Below are positions 50,089-58,990 of a DNA stretch of 64,000 nucleotides, in pieces. Numbering within the stretch: position 1 is the stretch's first letter; each line of letters starts with the position of its first letter. Origin of the DNA: Crossiella cryophila (lineage in GTDB: Bacteria; Actinomycetota; Actinomycetes; Mycobacteriales; Pseudonocardiaceae); contig NZ_JACHMH010000001.1 of assembly GCF_014204915.1 (NCBI RefSeq), positions 5,419,501 through 5,483,500 of the forward strand, given 5' to 3'. The translations under genes and the position numbers were made by a program. Below the pieces are notes generated by a model, which worked only from the letters and a program-made list of their open reading frames with translations, made no database searches and was not told where the DNA came from.

Positions 50089-51108
50089 GTGACCGTCCCG
50101 CCGCAGGATGCCCGCCTCGACCACGTGTGCGCCACCGCCGGACTGCGGCCACTCGCGCCACCCCGGCGGATCCTCAGTCACTCCAACGACACCTGGTCGA
50201 TCGAGGACGAGCACCGCGGCCCGGTGGTGCTGCGGGTGTCCTGGCGCGGCGACGTCGCCCGGATCGGCCGCGAGGTCGCCGTGACCAGGGAGCTGCCCGC
50301 CACGATCCGCCGCCCGGAGGTCCTGGACCACGGCACGCTGTTCATCCACGGGGCTCAGCTCGCCTACTCGCTGACCCGCCTGGTGCCCGGCCGCCCGCTC
50401 GACGAGTGCTGGCCCGCGCTGAGCACCGGGCAACGCCGGTCGGCGGTGTCCCAGCTCGCCGCCATGCTGCGGGAACTGCACGAGTGGACACCACCGCCGG
50501 ATCTCACCGCACTGCTGCTGGACCGCCCCTACCGCCCGGAGAACCGGATCACCGGCCTGCTCGGCGCCGACCTCACCCCGCTGCCGGTGGCGCGTGCGGC
50601 CGAGCTGGCCGAGCACGCCACCGGCCTGCCGCAGGTCGACCCCGGCCTGCTCCGCGCCGCCGCCGGGCTGCTGCACCAGCTCGCACCGCTGGGCCAGCCG
50701 GTCGACGATCCGGCGGCGCACGGGCTGATGCACGGCGATCTCCAGCTGGGCAACCTGCTGTGGTCCGACTCCGGTGAGCTGACCGTGCTGGACCTGGAGT
50801 GGGTGCGGTTCGGGCCGCCGCTGCTGGACCTGCAACGCCTCTGCGAACGCGCCGACACCGACCACCTGGTCGGGACCGACACCCATCCGAGGGTGCTGCA
50901 TTGGCTTGAACAGGATTACCCGGCGGCCTTCACCGGACCGCACCCCGCGGCCCGGCTGCGGCTGTACACCCTGGCCTACGCCATCCGCGACCTGATCGTG
51001 CACCCGCCGGACCGGGCGGCCAGCCCCTCGCTGCACCGGCTGCGCCGCCTGGTCGAGGACTCCTGGCCTGCCCCCGGAGCCTGGCCCGACTCGCTGAGGC
51101 GTCCCTGA
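50089..51108 (+). CDS. Aminoglycoside phosphotransferase (APH)-family protein
   Basis: A 339-residue protein of the APH/choline-kinase fold. The Brenner-type motif is LMHGDLQLGNLLW and the metal-binding Asp is in TVLDLEWVRFG. N-terminal VVLRVSWRGDVARIGREV fits the phosphate-binding lobe. The substrate is unknown; these enzymes phosphorylate small molecules such as antibiotics, sugars or homoserine-like compounds. The start is a GTG at 50089. Confidence 0.87.
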   Translation: MTVPPQDARLDHVCATAGLRPLAPPRRILSHSNDTWSIEDEHRGPVVLRVSWRGDVARIGREVAVTRELPATIRRPEVLDHGTLFIHGAQLAYSLTRLVPGRPLDECWPALSTGQRRSAVSQLAAMLRELHEWTPPPDLTALLLDRPYRPENRITGLLGADLTPLPVARAAELAEHATGLPQVDPGLLRAAAGLLHQLAPLGQPVDDPAAHGLMHGDLQLGNLLWSDSGELTVLDLEWVRFGPPLLDLQRLCERADTDHLVGTDTHPRVLHWLEQDYPAAFTGPHPAARLRLYTLAYAIRDLIVHPPDRAASPSLHRLRRLVEDSWPAPGAWPDSLRRP

Positions 51109-51116
51109 AAGACTGG

Positions 51117-51683
51117 GTGCGCAGCCGGACATATCCCAGGGTGGAGCAGGTGGACGTGGAGCCGCGCCAGGCCGGGTTCGAGGCGGTCGCGCAGGGGCTG
51201 ATCGAGCCGTTGCGGCGGTATCTGGCCCGGCGGACGGATCCGGCGACCGCGGACGACGTGCTGTCCGAGACCCTGCTGGTCTGCTGGCGGCGGCGGGCCG
51301 AACTCCCGGTCGAGCCGCTGGCCTGGGCCTACGCCGTGGCGCGGAACTGCCTGGCCAACGCCGAGCGGGCGCGCCGCAGGCAGGACCGGCTACTGGTGCG
51401 GATCTGGCAGCTGGCCAGGCCGCCGGAGCAGGCCCCGCCCGAGCCGCCGCCGGCCGGGTCGGATCCGGATCCGGAACTGGCCGCCGCACTGGCCAGGCTG
51501 TCCGCGGTGGACGCCGAACTGGTGCGGCTGTGGGCCTGGGAGGAACTCGGCCCGGCCGAGATCGCCCTGGTGGTGGGGCTGAGCCCGAACGCGGTCAGCA
51601 TCCGCCTGCACCGGGCACGGCAGAAGCTGAGGTCCATGCTGCCCGAGCACGAGCGGGCGCAGGCGGAAGTGGAGCGGCCATGA
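51117..51683 (+). CDS. ECF-type sigma factor
   Basis: A 188-residue sigma factor: region 2 (IEPLRRYLARRTDPATADDV...ETLLVCWRRRAEL) and region 4 (LVRLWAWEELGPAEIALVVG, then LSPNAVSIRLHRARQKL). The GTG at 51117 is used here, but GTGs at 51141 and 51150 are possible starts. Its stop overlaps the next gene's start (ATGA), a usual sigma/anti-sigma coupling. Confidence 0.87.
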   Translation: MRSRTYPRVEQVDVEPRQAGFEAVAQGLIEPLRRYLARRTDPATADDVLSETLLVCWRRRAELPVEPLAWAYAVARNCLANAERARRRQDRLLVRIWQLARPPEQAPPEPPPAGSDPDPELAAALARLSAVDAELVRLWAWEELGPAEIALVVGLSPNAVSIRLHRARQKLRSMLPEHERAQAEVERP

Positions 51684-52480
51684 CCGAGGACAACCTGCGC
51701 GACCGGCTGCGCCGCGCCGACCCGGCAGCCGGCCTGCGCCCCCTGCCACCCGAGCAGACCCGGCGCCTGCTCGCCGACGCCAGCACCGCCGCGTTCGAGG
51801 TCCGCACACCCCGCCCGCCCTTCCTCCGACGTCCGCTGGTGCTCATCAGCGCCGGCGCCCTGGTCGCGACGACGGTCGTGGTGATCGCCCTGACCAGCGG
51901 TGGCAGCGGCGGCACCGAACCCGGCCCCGGTCCACTCATCGCCCTGCCCACCGCGAGCGGGCGGCCGGGACCGGTCACGGGCACGTTCCCGGGCACGGCC
52001 ACGGGCGTGCCGGACAGCAGCGCGACCCAGCCGAGCCCCACCGGCCGGCCGCCCTCTGGCACCGGCACCCCACACTCCACCAGCCCGCCACTGGCGACCA
52101 CCTCGCCGCCGCCGGGCGGCAAGACCACGGTGAACGCGCTGACCGACCGCGAGGACAACACCGGCGGCCGCTGCCCCAAACCCGAGGCCCAGCACCTGGC
52201 CACCACCGCCGGACTGGCCTTCGAGGGCACCGTGCTGCGGGTGGTGGACAACCTGGTCACGTTGCAGGTCAAGCGGACCTGGACCGGCGCGGAGACCGAC
52301 CTCGCCGAGGTCCGCAACGCCGGCGCGGCCAGTTCGGCGATCCTGGCCGGACTGGCGCCGGAGCCTGGTCAGACCTACCTGGTCGCGGCCGCGGACCGGC
52401 AGGTGATGGGCTGCGGGTACAGCGGTCCGGCGGATGACGAGCTGCGAGCGTTGTACGACCAGGCGTTTCCGGGTCGCTGA
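51680..52480 (+). CDS. Single-span membrane protein, probable partner of the preceding sigma factor
   Basis: A 266-residue protein: a charged cytoplasmic N-terminus (NLRDRLRRADPAAGLRPLPP), one membrane helix (about residues 54-74, LVLISAGALVATTVVVIAL), a long Pro/Ser/Thr/Gly linker, and a small extracytoplasmic domain with two or more Cys (RCPKPEAQHLA ... VMGCGYSGP). The organisation fits an anti-sigma factor, but the N-terminal zinc motif of that family is not present, so the role is inferred from coupling to the sigma gene. Confidence 0.65.
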   Translation: MTEDNLRDRLRRADPAAGLRPLPPEQTRRLLADASTAAFEVRTPRPPFLRRPLVLISAGALVATTVVVIALTSGGSGGTEPGPGPLIALPTASGRPGPVTGTFPGTATGVPDSSATQPSPTGRPPSGTGTPHSTSPPLATTSPPPGGKTTVNALTDREDNTGGRCPKPEAQHLATTAGLAFEGTVLRVVDNLVTLQVKRTWTGAETDLAEVRNAGAASSAILAGLAPEPGQTYLVAAADRQVMGCGYSGPADDELRALYDQAFPGR

Positions 52481-52485
52481 ACACA

Positions 52486-52527
52486 TGGTGTCCTGGGCCC
52501 CGCCGTGAAACGGGGCCCAGGACACCA
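52486..52527. terminator. Perfect 17-bp hairpin between convergent genes
   Basis: TGGTGTCCTGGGCCCCG (52486-52502) pairs completely with 52511-52527 around an 8-base loop. It lies between the stop of the membrane protein gene and the stop of the convergent secreted-peptide gene, so it can terminate both. Confidence 0.85.
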
Positions 52528-52540
52528 CGAGCGGGATTTC

Positions 52541-52777
52541 TCAGTGATAGCCGGAAACAGTGTTCACTGCGCTGATTGAGCCGTCAGAGTTCTTGCAGGT
52601 ATAGGTGGTGGTCCACGGAACTCCCTGATTGTGCGTGATGCTGGAGGTGTCGAGGGTCAGGCCCGGCGGGCAGTACAACGCGCTGGAAGCGCTGGCCGCG
52701 GAGGTGAGGGACAGGACGATCGCCGTCGTGACGACAGCGACCACCGACGTCGAGCGGATGAACCTGGGCAGATTCAC
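52541..52777 (-). CDS. Small secreted protein with two cysteines
   Basis: A 78-residue protein from the GTG at 52777 (VNLPRFIRSTSVVAVV), with an aaagga site about 7 bases before it. The signal peptide ends near SAASASSA, leaving a mature peptide of ~45 residues with Cys in LYCPPG and TYTCKNSDG, likely one disulphide. No family is recognised. The frame extends upstream to 52885 without a matching start context. Confidence 0.65.
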   Translation of the reverse strand: MNLPRFIRSTSVVAVVTTAIVLSLTSAASASSALYCPPGLTLDTSSITHNQGVPWTTTYTCKNSDGSISAVNTVSGYH

Positions 52778-52920
52778 GAGGAGTCCTTTCCTGCGGTGTG
52801 CACGATTGGCTTTCTGCTTCTCACCTTGAGTGACTGTGCGAACACTATGGCGATCCGCAATTGGCCGGACAGTACAAATGAGCACCGAGAATCGATGACT
52901 TCCGCATGACCGCTGAACAG

Positions 52921-52962
52921 CACGAGGCGCCCGGCCGTGGGGAGTCGGCAGGGCGCCTCGTG
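52921..52962. terminator. 12-bp hairpin downstream of the subtilase gene
   Basis: CACGAGGCGCCC (52921-52932) pairs perfectly with GGGCGCCTCGTG (52951-52962) around an 18-base loop, starting 12 bases beyond the minus-strand subtilase stop. Confidence 0.7.
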
Positions 52963-52974
52963 TTCTTCCCCGCG

Positions 52975-55900
52975 CTACCTGGTCAGATACGCGTCGAGCA
53001 CGGTCTGGGTGACCGTGTCCCCGCCCTTGCCCACCGCGGTGGCCCGCAGTGACACGCTCCTGCCCTTGGCCGGGTTGACCAGGAACACCGCCCCGCCCGC
53101 GACCCAGGCCTGCTCCCAGGTGGTGCCCCGGTCGTAGGAGACGGCCGCGGTCAGTGACTTGAGCTGGTCACCGGCTGCCGCGCCCTGCACGGTCAGCGGC
53201 ACCCGCTGCCAGGAGTGCGCGGGCAGCGTGCCGTCCAGGCCGAGCGCCGGGGTGAACCGGACCATCGAGACCGGCACCCTGGTCAGGCCCTCGGTGTGCG
53301 CCGAGGTGAAGCCCCAGGTGGTGGTCACCGAGGTGCTGATCGTGGCCAGGTCCTTGCGGTTGGCGGTGGTGCTGAACTCGTATCGGCCTGCTGTCGAGGG
53401 CAGGGAGAAGAAGGTCTCCGGGTCCAGTGGGCGGTCGGTGGAGCCGATCACCTGGCCGTCCCGCTTGAGCACGGTCGAGCCGGAGTCGACGACCGAACCG
53501 CCGGTGCGGCCCTGGCCGTCGGCGAAGAACGGCAGGCCGCCGAGCAGGATGTCGCCGTCCCGGAACAGCCCGGCCCGGCGTTGTTCGGGCAGGGCTGGGC
53601 CGAACACGCCGGTGTTGAACGTCTTCTGGTGGGTGCGGCCCGGCTTGAGCACCTCGTCCTCCGTTTCCCAGGCTGCCTCGGTGGTGTTGCCGTGGTCCTG
53701 CTCGAAGCGGAAACCCCATTCCTGCCTTGGCGAGTACAGGTGCATCGTCCGGGTGTGCGGGAGGGCGTAACCGAAGGCGCCGGCGATCACCGTGCTGTCG
53801 CCGGTGGCGGCGTTGGCGAACAGGAAGCCGGTGCGATCCGGCGCGGTGCCACCGGCCGCGGCGGTGACGGTGACCAGGTCCCGGTTCGTCAGGTGCTTGC
53901 GGTAGCCGGTCCAGAAACTGGTGAGCGTGCTGGACTGGTCGATCAGGTGGAACTCGGTGCGTTCGGCGGTCCCGGCGTAGGCGCCGACGAGCAGCTCCTC
54001 GGTCTCACCCGCCTTGCCCGCCGGACCGACGTGCGCGGTGTGCAGCACGTTGAACGGCAGACCCAGCAACCCGAATCCGTACTCCATGCCCGGCGTCTTG
54101 TGACCCACTCGGATGTAGGAATGCCGTTGCACGGCCTCGCGATCGGGCAGCCGGATGTCCACCGGCTTGGCCTGGCGGGCGTCCAGGGTGAGCGTGGTGT
54201 CCGCGCCGACCTCGATGTTGCCGCCGTTGAACCAGTTGTAGTTGGCGTCCGGCTGCTCCGGGCCGACCCAGCTCCGCCCGGTGATCAGGTAGCGGCCCTT
54301 GGGCAGCCGCAGGGTTTCCAGACCGGTGCCGAGCTGGTGGTAGGAGCCCTTGCCCTCCCCGGTGACGCCCTGCAGTTCGGCCCGCCAGTCCGCGGCGGGC
54401 TGCCCCTTGCGGTCGATGGCCTTGATCGTGACGCTGTACCGCTCGGGTTCGCGGGTGACCGCGGCCGGGGTGCTGACGGACTGGCCGCCGCCGGTGGCGG
54501 TGACGTAGGCGCTGAAGGTGCCCACGTCGTCCCCGCCCAGCCTGGTGTCGGCGGTGAGCGAGGTGCCCGCGGTGCCGCGGGCGGGCACGGTCAGCGTCTG
54601 ATGGCCCAGGGTAAAGAAGCCCTGCGGTGCGGCAGAACCGTTGGGGCCCTTGCCCTCTGCGCTGAGTGAGAGCGTGATCGGCTGGTCGCTGCTGTTGCGG
54701 TAGACCAGATCCCGCTTGATCGGCGTGTCGTCGCCGTGCGGCCACAACGCGGTGCCGAAGGACAGCGAGCTGTCCGCGGACACGGTCTGGGTGATCGCCT
54801 TGGCCACGTCCACCCGGCCCGCGCCTTGCTCGAACGGGTTGTGCGCACCGGGTTTCGCCGCCGACATCAACGCGGCCTTGAGCTGCTCACCCCGCCAGTC
54901 CGGGTGCCGCTGGGCCAGGATCGCCGCGGCCCCGGCCACGTGCGGGGTGGCCATCGAGGTGCCGTCCAGGGAGATGTAGCCCTCGGCGGGCCTGGGCCGG
55001 GACGCACCCAGCCTGCTGCCCGCCGCGGCCGCCGCGCCGATGGCCACCCCGGGTGCGGTGAGGTCGGGCTTGATCGCGCCATCGCCGTTGCGCGGCCCGG
55101 TGCTGGAGAAACCGGCGAGCTTGTCGCCACGGTCCACCGCACCCACGGTCAGCGCGGCCTGCGCACTGCCGGGCGAGCCGACCGAGTCAGGCCCGTCATT
55201 GCCCGCGGCGATCACGAACAGCGTGCCGGTCTGCTCGGACACCTTGTTGATCAGGATCTCCATCGGGTCCAGCAGCGGGCTGTCCTGGCCGCCCAGGCTC
55301 AGGTTGACGATGTCCGCCTGCTGCTGCACCGCCCACTCGATCCCGGCCAGGATCCCGGACTCCGCCCCCGAGCCGTCATCCCCGAGCACCTTGCCGTCCA
55401 GGATCCGCGCACCGGGCGCCACACCCTTGTACTTCCCCCCGGACCTGGCCCCACTACCCGCGGCGATCGAAGCCACGTGCGTGCCATGCCCAACCCGGTC
55501 CTTGTTGTCCGGCGCGGGCGTGAAGTTCTGCTCCGCGATCTCCTGTGTCGCCAGGTCCGGGTGGGTCTGGTCCACCCCGGTGTCCAGCACCGCGATCTTG
55601 ACGCCCTTGCCGTCCAGCCCGGCCTGCCAGGCCGCGGGCGCACCGATCTGCCCGGTACTGCGATCCAGCGCGGCCCGATGCACCGCGTCCAGCCAGATCG
55701 TGCTCACGCCCGGCGCGGGCCGACGCTCCTTGGCACTACCGACGGTAAGCGCTTCCCACATGCTGCCGGCGCGATCAGCGGCCACCGTCACCGCCTCGGC
55801 CCCGATCCGCGGGAACGACCGGGTCACCTCCGCGCCACTCCGCCGCCACCCGGGCGCCCCGCCCTGGGCGGACACCAGCAGCCCGAGGCCCTTGCGTGCG

Positions 55901-56256
55901 GTGTACTCGGGACGGCTCAACAGCGCCAGGTCGAACAACCGCCGGTCGAGCTTGCCCTCGGCGATCATCACCTCGGCGTCGGCTGGCACCGCGTAGACGT
56001 GCGTACCGACCGAGCGGACGGTGACGGGGATGCGTTCCCGGCCCGGCGCTGGCCGGAACTGCGTTGGTCGGCCCTGGCCGTCGGTGCGTACCCGGTCACC
56101 GGTGACCAGGGTGATCCAGTGGCCACCAGCGGCGTTGCCGGTGGCGGAGGGCGGGCTGGTGGGGGCCGTGGTCGCGGCGGCGGGTGTCCCGACCACGAGG
56201 GCGAGGACCGTGCTCAGCGCGAGGCCGAGCACGGCCCGCGGGCGGTGGTGTCTCAA
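52975..56256 (-). CDS. Secreted subtilisin-family (S8) serine peptidase
   Basis: A 1093-residue exported peptidase. A Sec signal (LGLALSTVLALVVGTPAAA) is followed by a pro-region, then the S8 catalytic triad: Asp in IAVLDTGVDQTHPD (~224), His in GHGTHVASIAAG (~258) and Ser in DGTSMATPHVAGAAA (~430). About 600 residues of beta-rich C-terminal domains follow, including a YRNSSDQPITLSLS Fn3-like segment. It is probably secreted and autoprocessed. It is divergent from the penicillin-binding-protein-like gene. Confidence 0.93.
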   Translation of the reverse strand: MRHHRPRAVLGLALSTVLALVVGTPAAATTAPTSPPSATGNAAGGHWITLVTGDRVRTDGQGRPTQFRPAPGRERIPVTVRSVGTHVYAVPADAEVMIAEGKLDRRLFDLALLSRPEYTARKGLGLLVSAQGGAPGWRRSGAEVTRSFPRIGAEAVTVAADRAGSMWEALTVGSAKERRPAPGVSTIWLDAVHRAALDRSTGQIGAPAAWQAGLDGKGVKIAVLDTGVDQTHPDLATQEIAEQNFTPAPDNKDRVGHGTHVASIAAGSGARSGGKYKGVAPGARILDGKVLGDDGSGAESGILAGIEWAVQQQADIVNLSLGGQDSPLLDPMEILINKVSEQTGTLFVIAAGNDGPDSVGSPGSAQAALTVGAVDRGDKLAGFSSTGPRNGDGAIKPDLTAPGVAIGAAAAAGSRLGASRPRPAEGYISLDGTSMATPHVAGAAAILAQRHPDWRGEQLKAALMSAAKPGAHNPFEQGAGRVDVAKAITQTVSADSSLSFGTALWPHGDDTPIKRDLVYRNSSDQPITLSLSAEGKGPNGSAAPQGFFTLGHQTLTVPARGTAGTSLTADTRLGGDDVGTFSAYVTATGGGQSVSTPAAVTREPERYSVTIKAIDRKGQPAADWRAELQGVTGEGKGSYHQLGTGLETLRLPKGRYLITGRSWVGPEQPDANYNWFNGGNIEVGADTTLTLDARQAKPVDIRLPDREAVQRHSYIRVGHKTPGMEYGFGLLGLPFNVLHTAHVGPAGKAGETEELLVGAYAGTAERTEFHLIDQSSTLTSFWTGYRKHLTNRDLVTVTAAAGGTAPDRTGFLFANAATGDSTVIAGAFGYALPHTRTMHLYSPRQEWGFRFEQDHGNTTEAAWETEDEVLKPGRTHQKTFNTGVFGPALPEQRRAGLFRDGDILLGGLPFFADGQGRTGGSVVDSGSTVLKRDGQVIGSTDRPLDPETFFSLPSTAGRYEFSTTANRKDLATISTSVTTTWGFTSAHTEGLTRVPVSMVRFTPALGLDGTLPAHSWQRVPLTVQGAAAGDQLKSLTAAVSYDRGTTWEQAWVAGGAVFLVNPAKGRSVSLRATAVGKGGDTVTQTVLDAYLTR

Positions 56257-56345
56257 CGGGGGCTTCTCCTTAGGACGGACTGCTCCTCGGAGGGCATATG
56301 TCCGCCATGGGGCCGGGTCTTTCGCGGTGGGGCGGGATGTATCGC

Positions 56346-56371
56346 GGGCGTATCGAAAACCGCATACGCCC
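56346..56371. promoter_or_regulatory. GGGCGTAT-N10-ATACGCCC inverted repeat between divergent genes
   Basis: A perfect 8-bp inverted repeat with a 10-base spacer, in the 191-base region between the divergent subtilase and the Tat-exported serine-hydrolase-like gene. It is placed to be a shared operator. The spacing suits a dimeric repressor, but no candidate is named. Confidence 0.45.
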
Positions 56372-56447
56372 TGACAACAGTCCGAGGACTTCAGTGGAGC
56401 CGATCAGCGACAACGGTCGGTGCGCCGGCCAGGAGAGGACCGTGGGG

Positions 56448-57692
56448 ATGAACTCGGATTCCGCAGGTGCCATCGACCGGCGGCGGCTGCTCGGCTGGGG
56501 CGGGCTGGCGGCCGGTGTGGTGGCCGGGGCGCCGCTGGCGGGCGCCGGGCTGGGACACGCGGCGCCGGAGGAGTCCTCCCGGCAGGACCGGCTGCCGCCG
56601 GACACCCTGCCCGGCGGGGCCTACGACCGGTTCGTGGCGAAGCTGGCCGCTGAGGACAAGTTCTGCGGGACGGTGCTGCTGTCCTACCGGGGGCGGACGG
56701 TGCTCTCGCGCAGTTATGGCATGGCGGACAAGGAAAAGGGCATCCGCAACCACGATGGTGTGGCGGTCAACCTCGGTTCGGCGGTGCAGCCCTTCGCCGC
56801 GGTGGCCATCCTGCAGCTCGCGCAGCAGGGCCGGGTGCGGTTGTGGGAGCCGGTGGGCACCCACCTCAAGGGCTTCGCCACCGGCATCCTGGAGCAGGTA
56901 CAGGTCCACCACCTGCTCAGCGGCACCTCCGGGATGGTCCACCCGCCGCACGACCTGCAGCGCGTCTTCCACCGCAAGGAAGAGGTGCACGAGTACTGGG
57001 AGCGATGGGCCCGGCAGGGCAAGCTGGAATTCGCCCCCGGCTCGGACTCCGACCGGACCGAAGGCAGTCTGGTAGTCGCCGCGCAGATCGTGGAGGCGGT
57101 GACCGGCCTGACCTACTGGGACTACGTGCACGAGCACATCTTCCGGCGGGCGGGCATGACCGGGTCGGGGTTCTTCACCAGGACGCAGTGGCTCACCGAG
57201 CCGCACATCGCGCACTCCTACATGCGGCAGGCCGACGGCAGCCGGGTGGACGCGGTCCGGAACCTGGACAAGGGCGGCCTGAGTCCGTTCGAGCCGGGTA
57301 AGAACAACGCCCGCGCCTTCATCGACCACGCCGGGAACGGCGGCTTCGCCACCGCGGCCGACCTGGCCCGGTTCGCCCAGGGGCTGCGCGACGGCACGGT
57401 GTTGCAGAAGGCCTACGCGGATCTGCTGACCCAGGCCAAGCTCCCGATCGGCCGGGGCAAGTTCGGTGGCCCGCCGCCCGATTTCCCGGCGTTCACGAAC
57501 TACACCATGCCGATGTCGATCCACAAAGGACAGTGGGTGACCGGGCGCGGTGGCACCAACCCCGGCACCAGCGTCAACTACAACCTCTACCTGGACAGCG
57601 GCTGGGTCGGCGTGGTGCTCAGCAACTATGACGACATCCCGCTGGGGGAGATCCTGGAGCTGGAGCAGAACGTGATCATGGGCCCGCCCTGA
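56448..57692 (+). CDS. Tat-exported serine-hydrolase/beta-lactamase-fold protein with altered active site
   Basis: A 414-residue protein from the ATG at 56448. A Tat signal (DRRRLLGWGGLAAGVVAG) precedes a class C beta-lactamase/DD-peptidase-like domain. The SxxK position reads LGSAVQPFAAVAIL, so Gln replaces the catalytic Lys, and the usual YxN (YSN-like) element is replaced by PGSDSDRTEGSLVV. The rest of the fold is kept (TGLTYWDYVHEHIFRRAGMT, and a GRGGTNPGTSVNYN stretch at the KTG-like position). It is probably a non-catalytic binding protein. Confidence 0.8.
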   Translation: MNSDSAGAIDRRRLLGWGGLAAGVVAGAPLAGAGLGHAAPEESSRQDRLPPDTLPGGAYDRFVAKLAAEDKFCGTVLLSYRGRTVLSRSYGMADKEKGIRNHDGVAVNLGSAVQPFAAVAILQLAQQGRVRLWEPVGTHLKGFATGILEQVQVHHLLSGTSGMVHPPHDLQRVFHRKEEVHEYWERWARQGKLEFAPGSDSDRTEGSLVVAAQIVEAVTGLTYWDYVHEHIFRRAGMTGSGFFTRTQWLTEPHIAHSYMRQADGSRVDAVRNLDKGGLSPFEPGKNNARAFIDHAGNGGFATAADLARFAQGLRDGTVLQKAYADLLTQAKLPIGRGKFGGPPPDFPAFTNYTMPMSIHKGQWVTGRGGTNPGTSVNYNLYLDSGWVGVVLSNYDDIPLGEILELEQNVIMGPP

Positions 57693-57742
57693 CTTCTGTT
57701 GGTACGGCAAGACAATCTCGTTCTGAGGAAAGCGGAGTAAGA

Positions 57743-58306
57743 GTGCTCGACAAGTGGCAGGACTGGATCGGCACGGAGACCGGCCTGGTGGCGAGCACGG
57801 TGCTCGCGCTACCGGTGGCCGGGCTGGTGGTGTGCGCGCTGGCCGTGTTCCGGCGGGCAGGCGGCACGCCGACGGGGTGGGCCTGGCGGCGGTCGGTGGC
57901 CGAGGTCTTCCTGGTGTACGGGACGCTGCCGTTCGTGGTGCTGACCCTGACGCCGGGCAGCCAGGCCGGTCTGGTGCCGGGGCGGACCAGCCTGGTGCCG
58001 TTGCAGGACCTGCTGGAGATGGACACCGGCCAGATCATCGGCAACCTGCTGGTCTTCTCGGCGCTGGGGTTCTGCGCCCCGATGCGGTTCTTCGCGATGG
58101 GGTCGCTCAGACGGGTGCTGGCGGTCGCGGCAGGCAGCTCGCTGATGATCGAGATCCTCCAGTACGTGCTGTGGCTGGATCGGGTGTCCTCTGTGGACGA
58201 TGTGCTGCTCAACGCCACCGGAGCCGTGCTGGCCGCGCTGATCTCCCGCCGCTGGTGGCGCGCCAGATCCGAGGTCCGGGTGTCGCCGATCTGCCAGGCT
58301 GCATAG
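57743..58306 (+). CDS. VanZ-family membrane protein
   Basis: A 187-residue protein with four to five membrane helices and the VanZ elements RTSLVPLQDLLEMDTGQIIG, NLLVFSALGFCAP and SLMIEILQYVLWLDRVSSVD near the end. It starts at a GTG with a gcggag site. It lies 50 bases after the serine-hydrolase-like gene and ends 9 bases before the response regulator, so the set may be one transcript. Confidence 0.85.
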   Translation: MLDKWQDWIGTETGLVASTVLALPVAGLVVCALAVFRRAGGTPTGWAWRRSVAEVFLVYGTLPFVVLTLTPGSQAGLVPGRTSLVPLQDLLEMDTGQIIGNLLVFSALGFCAPMRFFAMGSLRRVLAVAAGSSLMIEILQYVLWLDRVSSVDDVLLNATGAVLAALISRRWWRARSEVRVSPICQAA

Positions 58307-58315
58307 GCTCCGGGT

Positions 58316-58990
58316 ATGCGTGTGCTGATCGTGGAGGACGAGCCGCACCTGGCCGAGGCGGTCCGGGACGGGCTGCGGCTGGCGGCGATCGCGGCCGACA
58401 TCGCCGGCGACGGCGACACCGCGTTGGCGCTGCTCAGCGTGAACTCCTATGACCTCGCGGTGCTCGATCGCGACATCCCCGGCCCCTCCGGTGACGAGGT
58501 CGCCCGGCGGATCGTGGCCTCCGGCAGCGGTATCCCGATCCTCATGCTCACCGCCGCCGACCGGATGGACGACAAGGAGTCCGGGTTCGGGCTCGGCGCC
58601 GACGACTACCTCACCAAACCCTTCGAGCTGCGGGAGCTGGTGCTGCGGTTGCGGGCCCTGGACCGCAGGCGCGGGCACGCCCGGCCGCCGGTGCGCGAGA
58701 TCGCCGGCCTGCGGCTGGACCCGTTCCGCCGCGAGGTCTTCCGCGACGGGCGTTACGTCGCGCTCACCCGCAAGCAGTTCGCGGTGCTGGAGGTCCTGGT
58801 CGCGGCCGAGGGCGGGGTGGTCAGCGCCGAGGAGCTGCTGGAGCGGGCCTGGGACGAGCACGCCGACCCGTTCACCAACGCCGTGCGGATCACCGTCTCC
58901 GCGTTGCGCAAGCGGCTCGGCGAACCCTGGCTGATCGCCACCGTCTCCGGCGTCGGCTACCGGATCGACACCGGCGATGCCCGTGGATAG
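58316..58990 (+). CDS. OmpR/PhoB-family response regulator
   Basis: A 224-residue regulator: a receiver with acidic pair ED near residues 7-8, D51 in LAVLDRDIPGPSG and the conserved Lys in DDYLTKPFELRELV, then a winged-helix output domain (TRKQFAVLEVLVAAEGGVVS ... AVRITVSALRKRLGEP). It overlaps the kinase gene by 14 bases. Confidence 0.95.
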   Translation: MRVLIVEDEPHLAEAVRDGLRLAAIAADIAGDGDTALALLSVNSYDLAVLDRDIPGPSGDEVARRIVASGSGIPILMLTAADRMDDKESGFGLGADDYLTKPFELRELVLRLRALDRRRGHARPPVREIAGLRLDPFRREVFRDGRYVALTRKQFAVLEVLVAAEGGVVSAEELLERAWDEHADPFTNAVRITVSALRKRLGEPWLIATVSGVGYRIDTGDARG

